Shown: positions 17,593 through 27,468 of the stretch, piece after piece
Numbering within the stretch: the first letter of the stretch is position 1
Layout: each line of letters opens with the position of its first letter
Assembly: GCA_023957335.1 (NCBI GenBank)
Contig: JAMLHC010000003.1
Coordinates: forward strand, 310,001-374,000
Length of the DNA stretch: 64,000 bases
From: Bacteroidota bacterium
GTDB taxonomy: Bacteria; Bacteroidota; Bacteroidia; NS11-12g; UBA955
Direction of reading: 5' to 3'
Made by a program: the position numbers and the translations under genes
The notes under the pieces: model-generated
What the model saw: the letters and a program-made list of their open reading frames with translations, nothing else
Databases searched by the model: none
What the model was told of the DNA's origin: nothing

Positions 17593-20440
17593 CTACCACA
17601 TTCACAATTTTGCCCGGTACAAAAATGAACTTCTTTACCGGCTTACCTTCCATCCATTTTTGGACAGTTTCATCAGCAAGAACTAATTTTTCTACTTCAT
17701 CTTTGGCAGCCGTTGCAGACACGGTAATTTGCGCTCTTGTTTTTCCATTAACAGAAACCGGATAGCTTATACTGCTTTCTGTCAAATAGGCTTCTTTGAA
17801 TTCGGGCCAATTAATTTTAGAAAGACCACCCTTGTGTCCCATTTGCTCCCAAAGCTCTTCTGCAATGTGTGGTGCAAAAGGGGACAAAAGAATCAACAAG
17901 GGTTCTAATATTTGTCTTTTGTTACATTTCTGCTCCTGTAATTCATTTACACAAATCATAAACGCACTCACCGAAGTATTAAAAGACAAGGACTCTATGT
18001 CGCTTGTCACTTTTTTGATTGTTTTATGCAGTGTTTTTAGTTCTTTTTCATTGGGTGCATCATCGCTGATATGAAACATACCTTGTTCGTTATAGAAAAG
18101 GCGCCAGAGTTTTTTTAGAAATTTATAAACGCCCTCAATTCCTTTGGTACTCCATGGTTTTGCGTCTTCAATCGGACCCAGAAACATTTCGTACATGCGG
18201 AGCGTATCTGCACCATATTCGTGAGCAATATCATCCGGATTCACTACATTGTATTTGGACTTGGACATCTTTTCTACTTCACGTTCTACAATGAATTTAC
18301 CATTGGGTTCACTTATAAATTCATAATCTTTATAATCTTGATAAAGAGGGTGATTTCTAAATTTCTCTATAGCAAGTTCATTATGTGCATCATCAATCAC
18401 AGCCAAATCTACGCGCATCCTATGAACCTTCATGTTAGTTGCCTGATATTTTGAGACTAACTTATTTGCTCCATCCATATTTAAGACAAAGGCACTTTCT
18501 CCTAAAATCATTCCTTGATTAAGCATTTTCCGAAAAGGTTCGTTCGTTTTGACAAAATCCATATCATACAAAAATTTTGTCCAGAATCTGGCATAGAGCA
18601 AATGACCTGTTGCGTGTTCTGCACCCCCTACGTAGAAGTCCACATGTTTCCAATAATCCAATGCTTGTTTGCCGGCAAATGCAGCAGTGTTTTGGGCATC
18701 CATATACCTGAAGAAATACCAAGAACTCCCGGACCATCCGGGCATTGTGGTCAGTTCGACAGGATAGCCTTCTCCGTTTGCAACTACCCCTTTTTCCGGG
18801 GTATAATTCCATTTGTCGGCACGCCCTAAAGGTGGTTCGCCACTTTCTGTCGGAAGAAATTTATCAACTTCCGGCAGTATCAATGGGAGGTGTTTTTCTT
18901 CAATGGCATAAGCGATTTCGTCTTTGTAATAAATCGGTATTGGCTCTCCCCAATATCTTTGTCTGCCAAAAACAGCATCTCTAAGTCTGTAATTGGTTTT
19001 GCCCTTTCCTAAACTCCGGACTTCCACAGTTTCAATCATTCTGCTGATTGCATCTTTAACTTCAAGCCCGTTCAAGAAATCGGAATTAAAAACTTTGCCA
19101 TTTTTTTCACACCAAGGAAGATTGCCAATATCCCATCCATCCGGAGCTTCAACAACCTGTTTTATTGACAAGCCAAAATATTTAGCAAAAGCAAAATCTC
19201 TTTCATCATGTGCAGGGACAGCCATTACAGCGCCTGTACCATATCCTGCCAGCACGTATTCGCCCACCCAAACCGGTATCTTTTCACCGCTAAAAGGGTG
19301 GATAGCATAAGCACCCGTAAACACACCCGTAATTTTCTTAACTTCTGATTGGCGGTCACGTTCGCTTCTGTTCTTGGCGTATTCGATATAGGCTTCTACT
19401 TGAGATTTCTGTTCGGGGGTGGTTAATTGTAAAGCTAAATCATGTTCGGGAGCAAGCGTGATATAGGAAACGCCAAAGAGTGTGTCTGGGCGGGTTGTGA
19501 ACACTTCTACTTCGTCCACAATCGTTTTTTCCGCTTCTGAGTTTATAAGAGAAAACCTGATGCTCGTACCTTCACTTTTTCCTATCCAATTTCTTTGAAT
19601 TTCTTTTATGTTTTGACTCCAGTCCAATCCCTCCAAATCATGCAACAATCTTTCTGCATAAGCTGTAATACGCATACTCCACTGTTTCATTTTTTTGCGT
19701 TCAACAGGATGTCCTCCTCTTTCTGACAGTCCGCCTACCACTTCATCATTAGCCAAAACAGTTCCTAACGCAGGACACCAATTCACATAAGCCTCACTCA
19801 AGTATGCAAGTCGGAAACTCATTAGTATATCCTGCTGTTGTTTTTCTGTAAAATTTTTCCATTGCTCGGCAGAGAAGGGCTCAATCACTTCCAAATTCAA
19901 ATTTGCACTGCCGTTTGCTTCAAATAAAGAAACCAAAGTTTGAATGTGTTCAGCTTTGTTTTTGGCGGGGTTATACCAAGCGTTGAACAACTGCAAAAAA
20001 ATCCACTGAGTCCATTGATAATATTCGGGGTCAGAAGTTCTAACTTCACGGCTCCAATCAAAAGAAAAACCAATCTTGTCAAGCTGTTCTCTATAGCGTG
20101 CAATATTTTCTTCGGTAGTTTTGGAAGGATGTTGACCTGTTTGAATGGCATATTGTTCCGCAGGAAGTCCGAATGAGTCATAACCCATGGGATGCAACAC
20201 GTTGAATCCGCAATGCCTTTTGTATCTTGCAACAATGTCAGAAGCTATATACCCCAAAGGATGCCCCACATGCAGTCCTGCCCCGCTGGGATAGGGAAAC
20301 ATGTCCAAAACATAGTAGGATTGTTTGCCACCTGAATACAAGTTTTCAGCTTTGAAACTTTGGTTTTCCACCCAAAATTTCTGCCACTTACTTTCAACCT
20401 CTTCGTGCTTATAATTAATGTCTTGCAAATTGTTGCTCAT
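17588..20440 (-). CDS. leuS: Leucyl-tRNA synthetase
   Basis: The 950-residue class I aminoacyl-tRNA synthetase charges tRNA-Leu in the cytoplasm. The HIGH-type motif is GLHVGH (HVGH at 57-60), KMSKSKYN lies near residue 725, and the editing domain includes the TTRPDTLFGV segment with the AVPAHDERD loop. It is longer than the E. coli enzyme (860); Bacteroidota versions often exceed 900. ATG at 20440 fits the family N-terminus. The stop codon overlaps attC-like site D, so the last residues (KIVNVVV) mark the border between core chromosome and the accessory array. Confidence 0.97.
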   Translation of the reverse strand: MSNNLQDINYKHEEVESKWQKFWVENQSFKAENLYSGGKQSYYVLDMFPYPSGAGLHVGHPLGYIASDIVARYKRHCGFNVLHPMGYDSFGLPAEQYAIQTGQHPSKTTEENIARYREQLDKIGFSFDWSREVRTSDPEYYQWTQWIFLQLFNAWYNPAKNKAEHIQTLVSLFEANGSANLNLEVIEPFSAEQWKNFTEKQQQDILMSFRLAYLSEAYVNWCPALGTVLANDEVVGGLSERGGHPVERKKMKQWSMRITAYAERLLHDLEGLDWSQNIKEIQRNWIGKSEGTSIRFSLINSEAEKTIVDEVEVFTTRPDTLFGVSYITLAPEHDLALQLTTPEQKSQVEAYIEYAKNRSERDRQSEVKKITGVFTGAYAIHPFSGEKIPVWVGEYVLAGYGTGAVMAVPAHDERDFAFAKYFGLSIKQVVEAPDGWDIGNLPWCEKNGKVFNSDFLNGLEVKDAISRMIETVEVRSLGKGKTNYRLRDAVFGRQRYWGEPIPIYYKDEIAYAIEEKHLPLILPEVDKFLPTESGEPPLGRADKWNYTPEKGVVANGEGYPVELTTMPGWSGSSWYFFRYMDAQNTAAFAGKQALDYWKHVDFYVGGAEHATGHLLYARFWTKFLYDMDFVKTNEPFRKMLNQGMILGESAFVLNMDGANKLVSKYQATNMKVHRMRVDLAVIDDAHNELAIEKFRNHPLYQDYKDYEFISEPNGKFIVEREVEKMSKSKYNVVNPDDIAHEYGADTLRMYEMFLGPIEDAKPWSTKGIEGVYKFLKKLWRLFYNEQGMFHISDDAPNEKELKTLHKTIKKVTSDIESLSFNTSVSAFMICVNELQEQKCNKRQILEPLLILLSPFAPHIAEELWEQMGHKGGLSKINWPEFKEAYLTESSISYPVSVNGKTRAQITVSATAAKDEVEKLVLADETVQKWMEGKPVKKFIFVPGKIVNVVV

Positions 20441-20541
20441 GATTCTTAGTGCCGCGAAAATAGTTTAAAAAATAAGAATCGAATAATGGAAAAGTAGCGG
20501 GAAAAATCACTAATTTTACCCCTTCAAAATTTAAAAAGCAA

Positions 20542-20991
20542 ATGGGCTGGATAGTCTTCCTTTTGGGTTTAGGGTTATTATTGGTGTTAATGGAATTGTT
20601 TATTACTCCTGGGCTGATTGTGGGGGTGATTGGTATCATGTGTTGGGGCGCTGCCATTTGGCAAGTGTATGAATTATATGGTGTCACAGCCGGCAATTGG
20701 AGCACCGTTGGCATGGTTGCATTACTTGCATTGATGATTTTCTGGGGACTCAAAACAAATTTATGGAATAAGGTTACGGTTCACACCAATATTACAGGAA
20801 GGACAAACGAAACAGAAGGTTTTGATCCTCAGATAGGGATGCACGGGCGCACGCTCAGCACGCTCAGACCTATGGGTTCTGCCAGATTTGGCGATGTTGT
20901 TGTTGAAGTAACCACAAGAGGAGACATGATCGAGCAAAATGCAGACATTGAGATTATTGAAATCTCACACGGTAAAATTTATGTAAAATAA
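20542..20991 (+). CDS. NfeD-like membrane protein
   Basis: A 149-residue NfeD family protein. Its N-terminal half holds two or three membrane segments (WIVFLLGLGLLLVLMELF; LIVGVIGIMCWGAAIW; MVALLALMIFWGL), and the C-terminal half is a small OB-fold-like beta domain (MHGRTLSTLRPMGSARFGD, then VEVTTRGDMIEQNADIEII). NfeD proteins pair with SPFH/flotillin scaffolds and affect membrane microdomains. It lies 18 nt upstream of floA, forming the conserved two-gene operon, and is divergent from leuS. Confidence 0.88.
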   Translation: MGWIVFLLGLGLLLVLMELFITPGLIVGVIGIMCWGAAIWQVYELYGVTAGNWSTVGMVALLALMIFWGLKTNLWNKVTVHTNITGRTNETEGFDPQIGMHGRTLSTLRPMGSARFGDVVVEVTTRGDMIEQNADIEIIEISHGKIYVK

Positions 20992-21009
20992 AATATAATA
21001 AAAATAAAT

Positions 21010-21987
21010 ATGGGAGCATTTAATCCAATTATCTACATGGGCGGTTTTATAGGAACTATAATAGCCCTTTTCATTTTCTTCTATTTTGTACCAATCGGAC
21101 TTTGGTTCTCCGCCCTCTTATCCGGAGTGAGAATTTCATTGGTTCAACTCATCTTTATGAGATGGAGAAAAGTTCCACCTTCTACTATTGTTAAAGCCAT
21201 GATTAATTCTACCAAAGCCGGAATTAAATTAACACGCGACCAACTTGAAGCTCACTATTTGGCAGGTGGAAATGTAATAAACGTTGTAAACGCTTTAATT
21301 TCAGCTGACAAAGCTAATATTCCGCTTGATTTTAACTCTGCAACCGCCATAGACTTGGCAGGCCGTGACGTGTTTGAAGCAGTTCAAATGTCCGTTAATC
21401 CAAAAGTAATCACAACTCCTCCAGTTGTAGCAGTAGCAAAAGACGGTATTCAATTGATTGCAACAGCAAGAGTAACTGTTAGAGCCAACATCCGCCAATT
21501 AGTTGGTGGTGCGGGCGAGGAAACTGTGTTAGCACGTGTAGGAGAAGGTATTGTTACCACAATCGGTTCATCTCAATCTCATAAAGAAGTATTGGCACAA
21601 CCCGACCGAATTTCCAAGACAGTTCTTGCCAAAGGATTAGATGCAGGTACTGCTTTTGAAATCCTTTCAATTGATATTGCCGATATCAATATTGGTGAAA
21701 ACATTGGAGCAAAACTACAAATGGACCAAGCAGAAGCCGATAAGAATATTGCACAAGCAAAAGCCGAAGAAAGAAGGGCAATGGCTGTAGCAAGTGAACA
21801 AGAAATGAAAGCCAAAGCACAAGAAGCACGCGCTAATGTGATTCAGGCGGAAGCAGAAGTGCCAAAGGCAATGGCAGAGGCATTCAGAAACGGTAACTTA
21901 GGTATCATGGATTATTACAAGATGAAAAATATCATGGCGGATACCGAAATGAGAGACTCTATTGCAAAGCCTAATAAAAAGGCTTAA
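21010..21987 (+). CDS. floA: Flotillin-like protein FloA (SPFH family)
   Basis: A 325-residue flotillin-like protein (formerly the UPF0365/YqfA family). An N-terminal membrane hairpin ([22 protein letters not shown]) is followed by the SPFH domain, then an Ala/Glu-rich coiled coil from about 235 ([20 protein letters not shown]) and a C-terminal [12 protein letters not shown] motif. It scaffolds functional membrane microdomains. The neighbouring NfeD-like gene supports the assignment. Its TAA stop overlaps that of the convergent CBS gene by four bases. Confidence 0.93.
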   Translation: MGAFNPIIYMGGFIGTIIALFIFFYFVPIGLWFSALLSGVRISLVQLIFMRWRKVPPSTIVKAMINSTKAGIKLTRDQLEAHYLAGGNVINVVNALISADKANIPLDFNSATAIDLAGRDVFEAVQMSVNPKVITTPPVVAVAKDGIQLIATARVTVRANIRQLVGGAGEETVLARVGEGIVTTIGSSQSHKEVLAQPDRISKTVLAKGLDAGTAFEILSIDIADINIGENIGAKLQMDQAEADKNIAQAKAEERRAMAVASEQEMKAKAQEARANVIQAEAEVPKAMAEAFRNGNLGIMDYYKMKNIMADTEMRDSIAKPNKKA

Positions 21988-22658
21988 TCCAAATCCAAAT
22001 AATTCATCAGTTGACGATAGCGATCTTCGGTATCGTCAGCTGTATCTTGACGCATAAAGTGCGCATAGACATCGTATCCGAATCTTTCAAAACTTGCCAA
22101 TAGTGCCCTTAGGACACCGGTATTGAGTTTAATATGAATGTGTAATTTACTCGTCTGAGGCACTTCTACAGTCTCAAGACCCAACACCTTGATATCATTA
22201 CTCTCTATCAATCGGATAATTTCTGACAAGTTATAATCTTTAATATCGGTTTCAAGAACCACAATTGCACCGGGGTATGAAACTGACAATAAAGAACCCG
22301 ACTGGTCAATGATTTCATGCAAAGACACACATCCCACATACTTGTCATGTTCATCTACCACAGGTACAATATCCGCTTCGGAACGGTGCAATACATGGAT
22401 AATTTCAAAATAATGGCAACTGGATGGGAGCACCGGAGTAATAATAATCTCATCCATGACAGCATGTAAATCATGCTGATGGGTATTGACCAAAGACAAA
22501 ATATGATCATGACAAATTAATCCAAGCACCTTAGACTCATCCGACAAAACCGGCAGATAATACACCTGTGCTTGTTCAAACAAACATTCTGCCTCTTCCA
22601 CAGACACGGATATTGTAAGGGGTTTAAGATTGAGATTCAGTAATTGAGAAGCGATCAT
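21984..22658 (-). CDS. CBS-domain protein with C-terminal ACT-like region
   Basis: A 224-residue soluble protein. Two CBS motifs are recognisable ([25 protein letters not shown] and the later [22 protein letters not shown]), which usually bind adenine nucleotides as energy or ligand sensors. The second half ([20 protein letters not shown], then [10 protein letters not shown]) resembles an ACT-like fold. It is convergent with floA and transcribed alone; the 217 nt upstream holds only its promoter region. The regulated process is unknown. Confidence 0.78.
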   Translation of the reverse strand: MIASQLLNLNLKPLTISVSVEEAECLFEQAQVYYLPVLSDESKVLGLICHDHILSLVNTHQHDLHAVMDEIIITPVLPSSCHYFEIIHVLHRSEADIVPVVDEHDKYVGCVSLHEIIDQSGSLLSVSYPGAIVVLETDIKDYNLSEIIRLIESNDIKVLGLETVEVPQTSKLHIHIKLNTGVLRALLASFERFGYDVYAHFMRQDTADDTEDRYRQLMNYLDLD

Positions 22659-22875
22659 GGGAATGATATTGTCTTAACGGGTGCAAAGTTAATGATTATA
22701 GCCCGATTTTGAGCCTTTGTTGAACCTGTAAGTGAAACTCAATACGATGATTCTTGTCTTAATCTGGGTTAATCATAATTGAATAATCTTTTATGCTAAT
22801 ATTTCCGGAGGCAGTAATGATTATAAAGAAAACAAAAGAGATGAAAATTAAAAATGGGAAGATTCGATCTCTTAA

Positions 22876-23442
22876 CTATTTTCGAATCTTATATCCTACA
22901 CCAAACATCAAAGTAGGTAGAATTTCATTATTAGTAAAAAAGTTTAATCCCGCTCCAAAATCAAATACCCATGCTTTGGCACTGAGCTTATAACCCAATT
23001 CTGTTCTTAAACCATAATATTGTTTTGCTCGAAAAGGAAGTGTGTGGTTATTACGAACAAAAAATCTTACCTGCATTGCTGCCCCCCCAATTCCTGCATA
23101 AAGCCCTCTTATGCTTTTTTTCTGATTTGAGTAAAATCTTGCTGTGGCGGCTCCTCCATAAGATTTTAAATAGTCTTCCGTAAAAATTTGAAAAAATTCA
23201 AGATAATTAAAAGAAAAATGTACTGCCATACGCTTTGCTGCTTGAACTTCGCAATGCAAAGAGGGCCAGCCATTACCAAAAGGCATATTCAAGAGGTTTA
23301 ATTTTACATTAATTTCGGTGTTAGTCGTACTATCGGATGTGTTATTTCTTCCAAAATAACGCTCATTGTCCGGTATTGTTTGTGATTGACTTGTCAGCCA
23401 AAACCCAAAAGAAAATAAAAGAAATAAGCTTGCTCTTTTCAT
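22876..23442 (-). CDS. Putative outer-membrane beta-barrel protein
   Basis: A 188-residue exported protein. ATG at 23442 gives a clean signal peptide, MKRASLFLLFSFGFWLTSQSQ, better than the start four codons earlier. The mature part alternates polar and aromatic residues in short strands (MAVHFSFNYLEFF; GLYAGIGGAAMQVRFFV; WVFDFGAGLNFF) and ends GVGYKIRK, typical of small eight-stranded barrels of Bacteroidota. No specific family is recognised. It lies 32 nt downstream of mnmA on the same strand and may be co-transcribed. Confidence 0.65.
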   Translation of the reverse strand: MKRASLFLLFSFGFWLTSQSQTIPDNERYFGRNNTSDSTTNTEINVKLNLLNMPFGNGWPSLHCEVQAAKRMAVHFSFNYLEFFQIFTEDYLKSYGGAATARFYSNQKKSIRGLYAGIGGAAMQVRFFVRNNHTLPFRAKQYYGLRTELGYKLSAKAWVFDFGAGLNFFTNNEILPTLMFGVGYKIRK

Positions 23443-23474
23443 TTGGACAAACATAAACTAAAAGAGTTATAAAA

Positions 23475-24689
23475 TTACGATGAAATTGCCCCACTTCCCA
23501 ACACCTCACCGTCTCGATAAAAAGCAGCAAACTGTCCGGGTGCAACCGCATTGTGTTCAGTATCAAATACAAGATAATAACCGCTTTCTTTACGAATCAG
23601 TTTTGCCGCAAAAAGAGGTTGTCTGTAGCGAATCCGAGTGTGAAGGTGCATTGATTGGTTGATAGCAGGCTTTAGATCTTCGCGCACAAATGAAATGCTT
23701 GAATTCGCCATAAAAAGTCCTTTGCCCGCAAGTCCGGGATTGTTTTCACCCTGACCTACATAAATAATATTTTCGTTGACATCAATGGCAAGCACAAATA
23801 AAGGCAACTCTTTTCCTCCTATTCTTAAGCCTCTGCGCTGTCCTACGGTATAGAAATGTGCTCCATTGTGTTCGCCAATGACTTTCCCGTCTTCTTTGGT
23901 AAAATGCCATCGAGCACATTGCCATTGCAGGTACGCTTCAGAGTTTTCATCAGCCGGCTTAGATAGCTTATACCGTTCAAATACAGGTGAATCTTCATTA
24001 ATTTCAATAACCGCTCCCTTGCGAGTTGCCAATCTTCTTTGCAAAAAATCGGGCAAACTGACTTTGCCAATAAAACATAAACCTTGCGAGTCTTTTTTGT
24101 CGGCTGTTATTAAATCCGCTTTATGAGCTAATTCTCTAACCTCCGCTTTTTGTAAATGACCTATCGGAAACAGGATTTTAGATAACTGTTCTTGTGTGAT
24201 TTGACATAAAAAATAGCTTTGGTCTTTATTGAGGTCTGCACCTGCAATGAGCGAATACATGGTTTTTCCATTGATAATTTGCTCCCGTTTTTGGCAGTAG
24301 TGACCCGTAGCCACATAATCGGCACCCAGTTGTAAAGCAGCATTTAGAAAAACATCAAATTTGATTTCACGGTTGCACAGTACGTCAGGGTTTGGTGTTC
24401 TACCGGCTTCATATTCCGCAAACATATAATCTACAATACGCGCCTTGTATTGCTCGCTCAAATCCAGTGTCTGAAAGGGAATGCCTATCTTGTCAGCTAC
24501 CAACATAGCATCATTGCTATCTTCTATCCACGGACATTCATCATCAATCAAAACGGAACTGTCATTCCAATTACGCATAAAAATTCCAATCACATTATAG
24601 CCTTGTTCTTTGAGCAAAAGCGCAGATACAGAAGAGTCCACCCCTCCCGAAAGTCCCACCACTACTGTTTTTTTTGTCGGATTCTCCAT
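23475..24689 (-). CDS. mnmA: tRNA-specific 2-thiouridylase MnmA
   Basis: The 404-residue enzyme makes 2-thiouridine at the wobble U34 of tRNA-Lys, -Glu and -Gln. The PP-loop GLSGGVDSS (12-20) binds ATP; the catalytic cysteines are in DVLCNREIKFD and GLCFIGKVSLPDFL. The C-terminal beta domains (KELPLFVLAIDVNENIIYVGQ) complete the family length. ATG at 24689 (MENPTKK) is preferred to a TTG four codons upstream. It is divergent from pdxH with about 50 nt between starts, so the two promoters overlap. Confidence 0.95.
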   Translation of the reverse strand: MENPTKKTVVVGLSGGVDSSVSALLLKEQGYNVIGIFMRNWNDSSVLIDDECPWIEDSNDAMLVADKIGIPFQTLDLSEQYKARIVDYMFAEYEAGRTPNPDVLCNREIKFDVFLNAALQLGADYVATGHYCQKREQIINGKTMYSLIAGADLNKDQSYFLCQITQEQLSKILFPIGHLQKAEVRELAHKADLITADKKDSQGLCFIGKVSLPDFLQRRLATRKGAVIEINEDSPVFERYKLSKPADENSEAYLQWQCARWHFTKEDGKVIGEHNGAHFYTVGQRRGLRIGGKELPLFVLAIDVNENIIYVGQGENNPGLAGKGLFMANSSISFVREDLKPAINQSMHLHTRIRYRQPLFAAKLIRKESGYYLVFDTEHNAVAPGQFAAFYRDGEVLGSGAISS

Positions 24690-24726
24690 CACATGAAACA
24701 AGGTGCAAAAGTAAGTCGTTCTTGCC

Positions 24727-24734
24727 TAACTTTG
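24727..24734 (+). promoter_or_regulatory. Bacteroidota-type -7 box upstream of pdxH
   Basis: TAACTTTG matches the TAnnTTTG consensus and ends 5 nt before the pdxH ATG, so the transcript would be leaderless or nearly so. A clear -33 TTTG is not seen at the ideal spacing. Confidence 0.45.
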
Positions 24735-24739
24735 CAGTA

Positions 24740-25381
24740 ATGTTAGACAAAGAAACACTGCAAAACCTCAGGCAAAACTACATGCAGGCTGCATTCAACG
24801 AATCTGATGCAGACAACAATCCTTTTGTTCAATTCGACCAATGGTTTAACCATGCATTGGAGTGTCATATTTTGGAACCTAATGCTTTGAATATCGCAAC
24901 AGTTGATGAATCAGGGCATCCTAACCTGCGCACAGTGCTACTCAAAGGGGTTGACACAGGTTTTGTTTTTTATACTAATTATGAGTCTGCCAAAGGAAGA
25001 GAACTCATCCATACGCCTTATGCTGCCATGAGTCTATTATGGTTAGACATAGCAAGGCAAATCAGGATTCGCGGAAAGGTAGAAAAAGTGAATGCAGCAG
25101 AAAGTGATGAATACTTTCATTCGCGTCCATTTGAAAGTCAGTTGGGTGCTGTTGCATCAAAGCAAAGTCAGCCTTTACAAAATAGGCAGCAATTAGAATC
25201 TATTTTTGAAAAACTCCACCAAAACCACCCCAAAGAGGTAGAACGTCCGTCAAATTGGGGCGGGTTTAGGTTAATACCCAATCACTTTGAATTCTGGCAA
25301 GGAAGAAGTAACCGATTGCACGACCGAATTTGTTATGATTTGAAAGAAGGCATTTGGGTCAAGGGTAGGTTATTTCCTTAA
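24740..25381 (+). CDS. pdxH: Pyridoxine/pyridoxamine 5'-phosphate oxidase
   Basis: A 213-residue FMN enzyme that oxidises PNP or PMP to pyridoxal 5'-phosphate (vitamin B6 pathway). Family motifs are present: RTVLLKGVDTGFVFYTNYES (FMN binding), RQIRIRGKVEKV, SRPFESQLGAVASKQS, RPSNWGGFRLIPNHFEFWQG and RLHDRICY, ending GRLFP. ATG at 24740 (MLDKETLQNLRQNY) is the family start; the longer frame upstream overlaps mnmA. It stands alone, convergent with the TonB receptor gene. Confidence 0.96.
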   Translation: MLDKETLQNLRQNYMQAAFNESDADNNPFVQFDQWFNHALECHILEPNALNIATVDESGHPNLRTVLLKGVDTGFVFYTNYESAKGRELIHTPYAAMSLLWLDIARQIRIRGKVEKVNAAESDEYFHSRPFESQLGAVASKQSQPLQNRQQLESIFEKLHQNHPKEVERPSNWGGFRLIPNHFEFWQGRSNRLHDRICYDLKEGIWVKGRLFP

Positions 25382-25391
25382 CATCAAATTT

Positions 25392-27278
25392 TTATTTCAT
25401 TTTCCATTGCAATCCTATACTTGCCCACCTACCGGGTAAAGGCACCGCACCGGCTTCAATATAGGTAACATTTAATAGATTATTGAAACTTATATATACA
25501 TTGAAGTTGCCAAAAGCAGCATCCAATCTTGCATCCATTAGTACATAATCTGCTTTTCCTACGCGCTGTTCATATCTACCTGCAATCATAGCAGAATATT
25601 TTTTTCTGAAAGTGCTTTGTACGCGCAACACAAGCTGGTCTGTCAAATTTTCCAATGCATAACGAGAAATCAAAGCAGAATTATGCGTTGTGATTTTGGG
25701 GTTAAGTCGGGTATAGGATAACCCTATTTTCATTTGATTATCCGGGTGCAAACAAGCTTTATCTGAAATATAATCAGCAGAAATGGCAGCACCTGGCATA
25801 GAGATGGTTTGGAAATTCTCGGGTTGCCAAGGAGCCGCTATACTGTCTTTTACCCAGTCTATGAAATCCGTTGTTACTTGATAAAATGCAATAGCGGAGG
25901 CTTGAAAATTGCGCTTGCTATTAAATCTAATGCCGAGTTCGGAATGAACTGCATTTTCGGGCATCAAGTTGCTATTACCTATATTCTGCGGTCCTTTGTA
26001 ATACCAATCGGTATAGGTTGGAATTCTGGTTCCTGTTCCAATATTAGAGAAAATACGCCATTGGTCATTGATTTTATACCCTGCATCTAATGATGGTAAT
26101 AGTTTCCAGCCAAAATGAGTGCTGTAGTTAAGATAGACCCCTGCGTTGGCAGTCAGATTTTTGATGGCAGCAAAATTGTAATTGGCATAAAAACCCAGAT
26201 TATCTCGATTGCGTTTACCCAAACTGTTGCTGCTGAGGTGCTCAAAGCGATACTCTGCGCCAAATCCAAACACTCCGATACCGGTCTTGAGTGTATTGTT
26301 CAAAGACCCTTCCGCGACATGTGTAAAATGTTTGTTGCGATACACAGAAGGTTTTTGTCGGATATAAATATAATCATCAAACCCATAGCGATAGTTCAAA
26401 GTAGGACGAATTTGCCAGTTTTTGTTCGCATTAAAAACTCCTTTTAAAGCCGCAATTCCGGTTTGAACAGTTTCTTTAGATTCAATGTCTCCGGGTGCTG
26501 CATAGAAAGCATTGGCTCCAAAATCATTGTACACAAATCCACCCATCAACAAGAGTTCATTATCGTTTTTAAGAGTAATTTGGTTTTGATAATAGGCTTT
26601 CTGGTTGGACATGGCGGTATTGTAGCGATATCCTGAACTATTTTGAGAATTCAAAGAAAGCATTTGATTCATTCGTTTGCCGGCATGGGTAACTGTTAAG
26701 TTGATATTATTGCCATTATAGAGTTTGTTATTGCTCGAGTCTGACTCAAATGATGTTCCTGTACTTAGATTAGCCCAAATATTGGTTTCAGTAGGTTTTT
26801 TGGTAACAATATTGATTACCCCACTGAGCGCATTGATTCCGTAGGCGCTTGCAGCAGCGCCTTTCATGATTTCGATTCTTTCAATCATATCGGGATTGAT
26901 GGGCAGATTCATCATATTGTGTCCGGTCTGAGGGTCAATAATTCTGACACCGTTGAGCAGAATCAATGTTTGGTCAAAGGTTCCACCGTTAATGCTGATG
27001 TCTGTTTGTCCACCCCAAGGACCGCGTTGTCTTATGTCCACTCCCGAGATATAACCCAACAACTCATTAAGCGATTGGACAGGCAGATTCTTGATGGTTT
27101 GCGCATCCAGCACCGTGATATCTCTGTTTTGTTTAGAGAATGGGATTTGTATTCTTTCACTTTGAATAATTACATCATCAAAAACATGCGAACCACTATC
27201 TGACTGTCCAAAAACTGATGTGCCTAAACTCAAACAAAACCACACTAAACCAAATTGCCTTAATACTGTAATCTTCAT
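25392..27278 (-). CDS. TonB-dependent outer-membrane receptor (BtuB-like)
   Basis: A 628-residue receptor with a signal peptide (MKITVLRQFGLVWFCLSLGT), a plug domain (VLDAQTIKNLPVQSLNELLG, then GVDIRQRGPWGGQTDISING, and IMKGAAASAYGINALSGVIN) and a beta-barrel ending in aromatic WASIGLQWKMK. It lacks the SusC-type N-terminal carboxypeptidase-like extension and has no SusD neighbour, so it more likely imports a cobalamin- or metal-chelate-type ligand than a glycan. No cobalamin riboswitch was recognised upstream (27279-27468). The ligand is unknown. Confidence 0.88.
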   Translation of the reverse strand: MKITVLRQFGLVWFCLSLGTSVFGQSDSGSHVFDDVIIQSERIQIPFSKQNRDITVLDAQTIKNLPVQSLNELLGYISGVDIRQRGPWGGQTDISINGGTFDQTLILLNGVRIIDPQTGHNMMNLPINPDMIERIEIMKGAAASAYGINALSGVINIVTKKPTETNIWANLSTGTSFESDSSNNKLYNGNNINLTVTHAGKRMNQMLSLNSQNSSGYRYNTAMSNQKAYYQNQITLKNDNELLLMGGFVYNDFGANAFYAAPGDIESKETVQTGIAALKGVFNANKNWQIRPTLNYRYGFDDYIYIRQKPSVYRNKHFTHVAEGSLNNTLKTGIGVFGFGAEYRFEHLSSNSLGKRNRDNLGFYANYNFAAIKNLTANAGVYLNYSTHFGWKLLPSLDAGYKINDQWRIFSNIGTGTRIPTYTDWYYKGPQNIGNSNLMPENAVHSELGIRFNSKRNFQASAIAFYQVTTDFIDWVKDSIAAPWQPENFQTISMPGAAISADYISDKACLHPDNQMKIGLSYTRLNPKITTHNSALISRYALENLTDQLVLRVQSTFRKKYSAMIAGRYEQRVGKADYVLMDARLDAAFGNFNVYISFNNLLNVTYIEAGAVPLPGRWASIGLQWKMK

Positions 27279-27468
27279 AAAAATATTCGGGGGCGAATAT
27301 GAGTGATTTACTTTATAATGAACAACTGCTGGAATATATTTTCAAAATTTTTATCAATCCGAGTGATTGATATACGCTGACTATTTTTGAGTTTAGCGAG
27401 AAAGTCTTTTAACTACTGAACAGAGTAAAAAGATTATAACTTGTCTCAGAACCATGATTATAATTCAT

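Noticed and set aside
17472..17765. 97-codon plus-strand frame at the leuS end
   Set aside because: It runs through attC-like site D and antisense to leuS; no family.
27279..27468. Cobalamin riboswitch before the BtuB-like receptor
   Set aside because: No B12-box-like segment or plausible conserved junction seen in the 190 nt; ligand left open.
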